Below, in pieces: positions 57,501 through 64,000 of a stretch of 64,000 nt of DNA (position 1 is its first letter; each line of letters begins with the position of its first letter). The DNA comes from Amblyomma americanum (taxonomy: Eukaryota; Arthropoda; Arachnida; Ixodida; Ixodidae), in NCBI RefSeq assembly GCF_052857255.1, contig NC_135500.1, positions 158,067,689-158,131,688 of the forward strand, given 5' to 3'. The notes beneath the pieces were generated by a model. That model was not told the origin of the DNA. It did no database searches and saw only the letters and a program-made list of their open reading frames with translations. The position numbers were made by a program, and so were the translations under genes.

Positions 57501-58439
57501 ATCTCAAGCCGTTTGCCAGTAATTCTACGCGGTCATTCATATTTGCTTGTTTTTTGCTCATTACCACGCTTGAAGCGGGAGAGATATGCGGAAAACTCTA
57601 CTGCCTGGCTGCAACGCCGACAAATGTAGTTAATCCGCGTACATGCTCCCGGCACACTGTCACTGTGGTCCCAAGTCCTTTCCTTATGTGATGGCCTGCA
57701 CCCGGACAGTGCAAAAATTTATTGCTTTGCACGTTCAGGAGTTTACCGAGTAGCTGGGAGGAATTATGGGAAAAACATGGTAGTCCTGTTTTTCTTTTCC
57801 AGCACGGCACCCCCCCCCCCCCTCCCTTTATCGAACCTTCCTTCTATAAATTCTCCTTGGCGCCCTTCTTCCCTTCTAGCGAGATAAATTTCCTGCATTG
57901 TTATCCTTTTATGAAAACGAAGAAGGGCCCACAATTTCGCTTTAGGCAAGAAAGCAAAGCATTTTCTGAAAATAAGGAGGATCCTGCAGTGCAAACAAGG
58001 TTTTTCTTGTCGCTCTAGAATGACATGACGCACAAAATGCTATGAACGTCATCGCAAAGAAGGAGAGCGCAAAAAAGGAAACGCAAAATAGGCGCGTTGA
58101 GTCTGGCTCTCTCTATGGAGGAATTCTACGCGGTCTGCAAAGTCCACTTAGCTCTGGTCTGAATAAAGGGCACTACTGTTAACGTTGAAGTAGTAATAGA
58201 ACCTTTATTTATTGAACACACGTGACATATTGATATTGTTCCTATAAAAGGAGTAAAAAAAAGTTTCGCAGGGCATATAGGGCGAGACAGGTAGCCAGTG
58301 GTATCTAATATTGACAGCATGGATGCCAAGGGAAGCAAAACTCAGTCGGTACGGGCGCAGGTAAGTGATTAGGAGATAAACACCGTCAGATGCAGTTGCC
58401 GTGGATAGCGGAACACAGCACAAGGAGAGAGTTTTGCTT
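54533..58439. other. Non-coding, no gene recognised
   Basis: A long AT-rich stretch without recognised genes. A 13-base C run lies at 57810-57822. A 101-codon + strand frame (57123-57428) has no family resemblance. Confidence 0.45.
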
Positions 58440-59310
58440 CGCTGCGAAATTTTGTGTATCTTATCTTTGGGGTGATAGTCACGGCAGTAACGACTTTCTC
58501 GGCAACCGAAGTAGCACATAATGAGAGGTCTTTGTGAGTCCCATTCGGGAAATTGGGGCTGGCGCAACCGTTAGAGCACCTACATCGGCCCCCTGTGGGG
58601 AATACGTGTGCCATCCCAAATTGGGCTCGCCGCGGTTGATTCTCCGTGGGTCCCATATCGGCGTAGCGAGGGCTACCTCAAGCTCCATTCCTACATTTAG
58701 CCCACATCGATGCTTTCTGGGGTGACTGAGGACAGATGGAACTTCAATGTGGGCTCTTGAGGGCAGGTGCCGGCGGCAGCGCACGGTGGTCGATTGACAG
58801 GAGGAGCTGCACGGTGCACGTCCGTGTGTGGTGAAAACCGGGTGCTAAAAGGCTGAGAGGTGCTATCATAGCTCTAGGAGTAGAGTGAATATTCTGGCTG
58901 GAGTGCGGAGATTCCAAAGCGCTCAGTGATCTCGTCTACGAATTTGTCCCTCATAGATAGTGTGTATTCGTGCTTCTCCAACCAAAGCAGCTCTGTGCCG
59001 GCCAAAGAGAAGACCACACTGTCTAGCTGCATGGCTTAGTCCCAGCGATTGTACTTGCTGACACGCTGGTAGCCTGTCAGCCAATCTTCCACATACTCAT
59101 CAATTAGACTGCAGAACGTTTTGGGCTCACGCTGGTGCAGCCAAGAAGTGAGCCCTGCTTCATGTTTGCGGCCTGGGTTGCCAGCTGTTCTAGTCGTGTG
59201 CGAAAAGTGTCCTTCTCCGTCGTGGCCAGCCATTGCTGTTCGGTCAGGCAGGAGCCTGGCCAGCCGTCTGCTCTGTCGAGGCTCTGTGGAGTTCAGGACT
59301 GCTCGGCATG
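58440..59310 (-). pseudogene. Ty3/gypsy-type gag remnant interrupted by a repeat
   Basis: On the - strand the Gag capsid block is clear: REPKTFCSLIDEYVEDWLTG, YQRVSKYNRWD, a stop, then AMQLDSVVFSLAGTELLWLE and KHEYTLSMRDKFVDEITERF (59,130-58,910). This follows the VEDWL..YERVA..N.W......NV.F.L.G.A..W..NHE pattern of arthropod gypsy-like Gag. Upstream, in a shifted frame, are EQQWLATTEKDTFRTRLEQL and ATQAAN. Downstream is a Pro-rich segment, then a repeat-like block (58530-58780), then a decayed zinc knuckle CYFGCRESRYC (about 58,518-58,485). The second half of the capsid is missing. One stop and at least one frameshift make it non-functional. No LTR or pol is recognised. Confidence 0.7.
58530..58780 (-). 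repeat. Dispersed repeat inside the gag remnant
   Basis: The block is GC-rich with recurring short segments: AAATTGGGGCTGG, CCCAAATTGGGCTCG, CCCATATCGGCG, CCCACATCGATG and CAATGTGGGCTC. The style and several core motifs match the block at 52.6-53.0 kb. It separates the capsid part of the gag from its zinc knuckle, which suggests insertion into, or expansion within, the old gag. Confidence 0.5.
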
Positions 59311-62300
59311 CTCTACCAAGTTGTTACAGGCATGCGTTTATTTACAATATCAGCGGGGAAATGGGTCAAAACAGGGAAGGGCCAGAGTCAGAGTAACCAT
59401 AACCCGAGTTGCTGTTGTTGCCTCTTAAGCGATGGCACATACACGTGGTGGGAGATTGCTCAGAGAGCCCGAGTTCTCGCGTTTTAACCTCGTTCTCTTC
59501 TACTTTGCACGCAGCGCCACGACAGACGTAATTGGCGTAAAAATATATTTATACACAGAATATTTATTTGCAGCATAAGAAAATCGACACTAGGCCTGGT
59601 GCGCGAGTAGTGTTTTCTGCGCCGAACAAACTTGCCAGGTTATGCAACAATTTAAAAAACTTGATCTAAAAAACGCGGGCTGCCGCAAGAGCGATAAGAC
59701 ACGTTTTATAGAATGGCATCAGTGCGTAGTATGTGGCATACCACTTTCGTATGTGTCACGCTTCCATCGTTCACACTAACCGGTGTGGTAACAGTCTCTT
59801 TAAGGAGCAATCTACGTCACTGAAGTCATTTATACGCAAGAATACTGTGCTTCTTCGCCGGAAGTCCGGGTGGAACGCATTTATTTCATGAATGCAAGGT
59901 CTTCAAAAAACACGCGGTGAGCTTACATCCGAAATTTCTTATAAGCTTTGGCCAACAGCTAAACCTGCGATAATTGAATCAGCGTACCCTCGGCCACTTT
60001 GCTATCCAGGGAAGTCGCACACCTTGACAGCCAGGCAGTCAACATAACTTCTAAATGTTTCGGGTGTTTCATACGCACTATCTTCTCCATGGTATATATT
60101 TGTCTTGACAGTTTATTCTTTATTGTATCGCTTGCATTAAGCCTGCTTGTATTAAAGCTCTAGTGCAGAGTGCATATCATAATGCCGTGTTTACAGCTAA
60201 TGTTATAGGCAAAAAAAAACAAACTAGCCCAGATTCCCGCTCAGGCGATGGATATCCTGGTGGAAAGCCTTTTCCAGGATTTGGAACTTACTGATGTTAC
60301 GTTTTTATTAAATGGCCTTCCCCATGGCATAAAGAACTGAAATAATTGTCTACGGCTGTGGATGCCTGTGGTAAAATTACAGCGAACGCCACTGGGCATC
60401 GGAACGTCCACAACTCATTCGCAGTCACCAACTGCATGCTGGAAATCGTGTTTGTCAAATGGAAAAATAATAACACTCCGTAGTTCAAGTTTTGCTTCTC
60501 TAAAGAAACAAGCTTATTGGCTACTGGAAGAAATACCTCTCTCCTTTTAAACCAAGCATCTTTACTGCAGGGGTAGAAGCGAACACAAGAACAAGGTGTG
60601 TAGCTCATACCAAAGCACAAAACATTTTTTCTGCACTGACTTTCCTAGTTCAGATAGTTAAATTGATAACTGCGGAGACGTGGTGAAGAATGCTTAATAT
60701 TTACTCTTTTTTTCTCACAAATTTAGTATCACTGGTAAATGCAAACAGTAATGACGACAGAGAACAATTAAGATGCATTCGAGGAAAAGTGCATGTGCAA
60801 CGCTTTACATGCAGTGAAAATAGGTATACCATCTTTTGGATAAAAGTTCTTCGGAAGGACACTTCTGGAACTTTTCACCGTGAAGCATTCACCGTTACAG
60901 TTAAAGTATTAGCTTCGATTTCTGTGTGACAACATAAACAGTTCTTCGCAATCAATTAAGGCACGCCACATGGCCTTTACAAAGGGATCCACCAAGTGAG
61001 TCGGCAGAAAACACCTGCCCTCTCGAATCAACGTGGAAGGTGATCAGCGTATGATAGCATTCACAGTCAAATACCTCATGGAAGCAAATCAACTTGACAT
61101 TGTGGTTCGCTCTAGAGCTTGTCAGACCGATCAAGAGGGGGTTCAGGTGGCAGCGGTATTCTCGGTGTGTGCAAACCAACTAGCATATATCTCTGCCCCT
61201 AAGATTGTTTACCTTACTACGAGGCGCCGCATTTCATAGAAGTTAGATAGATGGCGTGTTTGAAAGGATGAAAGTGCTGCGTGACTCTCTGTATTTGTTC
61301 TCACACAATAACGCGCTCAGGTTTGTGAAGTAAGGTAATATATCTTTAGCGTTCGCGAAACTCGCCCCATGAACAAACTGGTAACAGCGCAAAGATGGGA
61401 GGACATAATTAACACGACACAAGCCCTTACTGACAACTGGCATTTTTTTATTTCGGAGGGATACGTTCATATACCGCATCGCCGAAAACAAAAACAGAAA
61501 GAGATTCACGGCGCAACACTGAATGGCGAAATGATGAGCACGTGCCTCGCTGTGATGAGATGAAAAAAGTTACTGTACATTTGCGAAAAAGCTCAGGAAA
61601 AAAATCTGTTAACAGTAGCAGCAATACAGCGAGTGTGAACGGGGGCAACAGGTAAACAAGTGTAAACAGTGACAACAACGAAAATTCTATTTGAAGCTTG
61701 GCGAGGGTTACAGCTATGATGATCAAGAAATGCTATCTTTTTAGGAAGCAGCGTGATGAATGGCGCACTGTCACAGCTCTGGTCTTTTTTCTTGATGAGA
61801 AAGGCATCCCAGACTTCTCTAGCATTCTGGCTAAGTCCTAATAACGCGTTTGATAAAACAGTGGAGAGCAATTATTGCAGTTGGCGCTGTGAATTACTAA
61901 GTTGGAGTCGCATTCTGAGAATTGGCGTGCTTGCTCTCTCTATCTTTAATGTAGCTTCCTGCCTGCCCTACCTAGGGCTTGCCGCAGGAATGCAGAATTT
62001 CTTCGACAACGCATTTCTTGCATTCTATGAACGGCCAGGTTATGGTGGTTTTTTCCCGCATTCTACACGTTGACGTTCATCGCTGCTTAGCCGCTTGCAC
62101 AAGGCAGCAATTTTTTGGAGCCGAAAATATAACGCGCATTCCAACCTTTGCTCCTACCGTCTCCAACCTGTGAGACACACCATGCACATAGGAGACGACG
62201 ACTGTGCGTGAGCGGTCAGTGTCAAGGGTCAGTGGTTTTTCCAGGTTGTTTCATAAATACCTCGCACATGTTATTCGACGAAGCCCTGCAGAAGATCTTC

Positions 62301-62939
62301 CGAGAACTCCGCGGTCATCACGCTGCTAACATCATGATTGTGAACCAACAATTCAAACTCACCACTTTTCTGAACCCCACATGAAGAAAGGGACTGCATT
62401 CTACCATTTAAAGCTGCTTTATTCGAGAGCCAAATTTGAACAGACACTTGATCGTCGTGTCCTTGAAGTTTTCTGACTTGGAGCCCGTAGTAAATACGAT
62501 GCATTAACTCTCCTTCTAAGTTCTCAGCGAATAAGACGACGCAGTTTTCAGCATTGTAGTAAAGAAGACGCAATGGATGCAACCTGTTTCAACCACAATT
62601 GCCAATTGAACATAATGTCTTGAATGCTAATATATCGCCTTAATCCAGGTCTGTCAGGACGCTGAGGATGAAACACAAAAGTATATGAGCAAAGGGAAAC
62701 CGCTATAGTTGTCTATTTTCGGCTAGTTCTCGCGCCTCAACAACGCCATTAAGGAAGAGATGAAAAACATGAGGGCAAGGTGAGAAAAATATGCCCGCAA
62801 TTTAGGCCAATTGCTGTTGCTTTGTACGCGAATCGATTTTGCTCGCGTCTATAGCGTGTGAACTTCTCATACATCTCTAAAGAGCCCGCGTACCTCTGCT
62901 GGAAAAACGCAATTTACGCTGCCTTTTTTTTTCTTGTTC
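59311..62939. other. Non-coding, no gene recognised
   Basis: AT-rich sequence without recognised genes. Frames at 61753-62073 (+, 106 codons), 62271-62582 (-, 103 codons) and 60297-60620 (-, 107 codons) have no family resemblance. Confidence 0.45.
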
Positions 62940-63018
62940 CGCGGCCATCGCTGTGCGCCTAACCGAATTCTGAACAAAATAGCATTATTTCACAAGATTT
63001 ACTTTTTTTCTTACTTAC

Positions 63019-63660
63019 CGGGGCTTGCTCTCTTGAATTATCACACACTTTGGCAGAAGCTTGAAAACTGCTTGCTTGTGTGCCGTTTTGTTGGAGAGAA
63101 GTAAGCCGTGGCATCAGGCGTGTGCTCTGAGATTGCTTTGTTTCCCCGGAGCAGAGAATCAACGACAAAGAGTGAGTGAGAATGCGGGGAGCGCGGAGTA
63201 GCCGACCATAGCAAAAGGAGGTGCAGCGGAAAGACTCGCATGGCATAGACAATGCGAACGTTCGAGGATGAAAATAGAAAAAAATAAACTCGCGATCGGC
63301 ATTGAAGGCAGAGGTAAGACAGTTCGCCGACGTGATTAAAACTGCTCTGTGCTCTCGCCGATGGAAGCACGGATCTTCTTCGCACTCTGACAGCTGGAAC
63401 CCTCACATAAAGGAAAACGTACGGAAACGGCGCTATCGTCAGCCCACGTGCAATGATGGCAAAAAATGAAGAAAAGATTGCAGAAATCATACTGACAGTT
63501 TGAACAGCCGCATGAGATATTGGTCGGTTGAATTTTCTAGAGATATTCGTCGACTGACATCTTCTTGGTGAACGATAGTTACGGGAGATTTTATATGTTG
63601 GAGAACACTTCTCGCACTCTTCCAGATGTATACCGTCATCACCGCAGTGTTCACACAAGA
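63019..63660 (-). other. Candidate exon: 205-codon open frame with splice donor
   Basis: A - strand frame is open for 205 codons (63658-63041), the longest frame outside the gag element, in GC-richer sequence. Its N-terminus has CEHCGDDGIHLEECEKC. Within the same frame an internal start gives MRVFPLHLLLLWSATPRS, which looks like a signal peptide. The frame stops at 63,041, and just past it (- strand) lies a consensus 5' splice site, CCCCG|GTAAGTA, at 63,020-63,012. An overlapping 97-codon frame in another phase reads through that donor. No family is recognised. It may be a first exon or untranslated exon of a host gene, or chance. Confidence 0.22.
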
Positions 63661-64000
63661 CACCTTTTATGAACCTCGAAGGAAATAACTTGCTTAAAAA
63701 ACACGAAATGCCTAAGAAATCTTGTTAAGAGGAAATCAAAAATACAAAGCTAGCACCTGTGAGACAGGCAAACGGAAAGCAAAATCCAGAACTGACAAAC
63801 TGCTCAATGAGATAGTTGCATCGTGAAGTCGCGCTGACATGTGTATGTGTGGTCGCCACCAAGTTTTTGGTCAGTACATTATAAACTATGTGGCTCAGCG
63901 AATGACTTTCTCACAAGTCCACAATCGCAATAAATTTGATCTTGGTTGGAACTTTGTTTTTTTTTAGCTTTTCTTTTCTCGTTACTGTTACCCGTTCCCC
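63661..64000. other. Non-coding, no gene recognised
   Basis: AT-rich sequence up to the window edge with no recognised feature. An AATAAATTTG occurs near 63,930 (+) but no coding sequence precedes it. Confidence 0.45.

Noticed and set aside
1..64000. CRISPR array, bacterial operons, riboswitches, rRNA
   Set aside because: There are no regularly spaced repeats, no runs of closely packed long genes and no structured RNA signatures. The content is that of an arthropod repeat-rich region.

Overview
The window looks like nuclear DNA of an arachnid, most likely a hard tick. It is AT-rich with islands of GC-rich sequence. The recognisable proteins are all from transposable elements, and they read like the I-group, RTE, Ty3/gypsy, BEL/Pao, mariner and Ruka-like SINE families known from tick genomes. 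That taxonomic call rests on family resemblance alone. I recognise no complete host gene, tRNA, rRNA, bacterial gene or CRISPR array.

Layout. About 2.9-3.3 kb holds a broken mariner transposase on the + strand. A 51-bp near-perfect hairpin lies at 4.57 kb. A compact LTR retrotransposon occupies 5.5-7.6 kb on the + strand. It has two LTRs and an intact gag but no visible pol. From 11.2 to 14.3 kb there is a GC-rich stretch, an unrecognised + strand coding fossil with no start codon, and a facing non-LTR element on the - strand. A nearly full-length I-type non-LTR retrotransposon spans 18,381-23,748 on the - strand. An exact 18-bp target-site duplication flanks it. Just beyond, a second, 5'-truncated RNase H-bearing non-LTR element (24.4-26.7 kb, - strand) carries an in-frame 90-bp tandem duplication.

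From 26.7 to 64 kb the sequence is mostly AT-rich and non-coding, with scattered element debris: three tRNA-derived SINE-like units (28.1, 28.4, 54.4 kb), two RTE-like 3' ends (31.9, 50.1 kb), two non-LTR C-terminal fragments (39, 44 kb), a probable BEL/Pao gag zinc-finger remnant (48.3 kb), a gypsy gag remnant (58.4-59.3 kb) and a repeat family shared between 52.6 and 58.5 kb. A 205-codon open frame with a consensus splice donor at 63 kb is the only weak candidate for a host exon.

The genes do not form a pathway. The window records successive insertions, mostly decayed. The best-preserved coding sequence is the gag-like protein of the LTR element, whose frame is open while the rest of the element is gone. 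The most precise structural result is the I-element insertion with its duplicated target site. I found no convincing new biological system.
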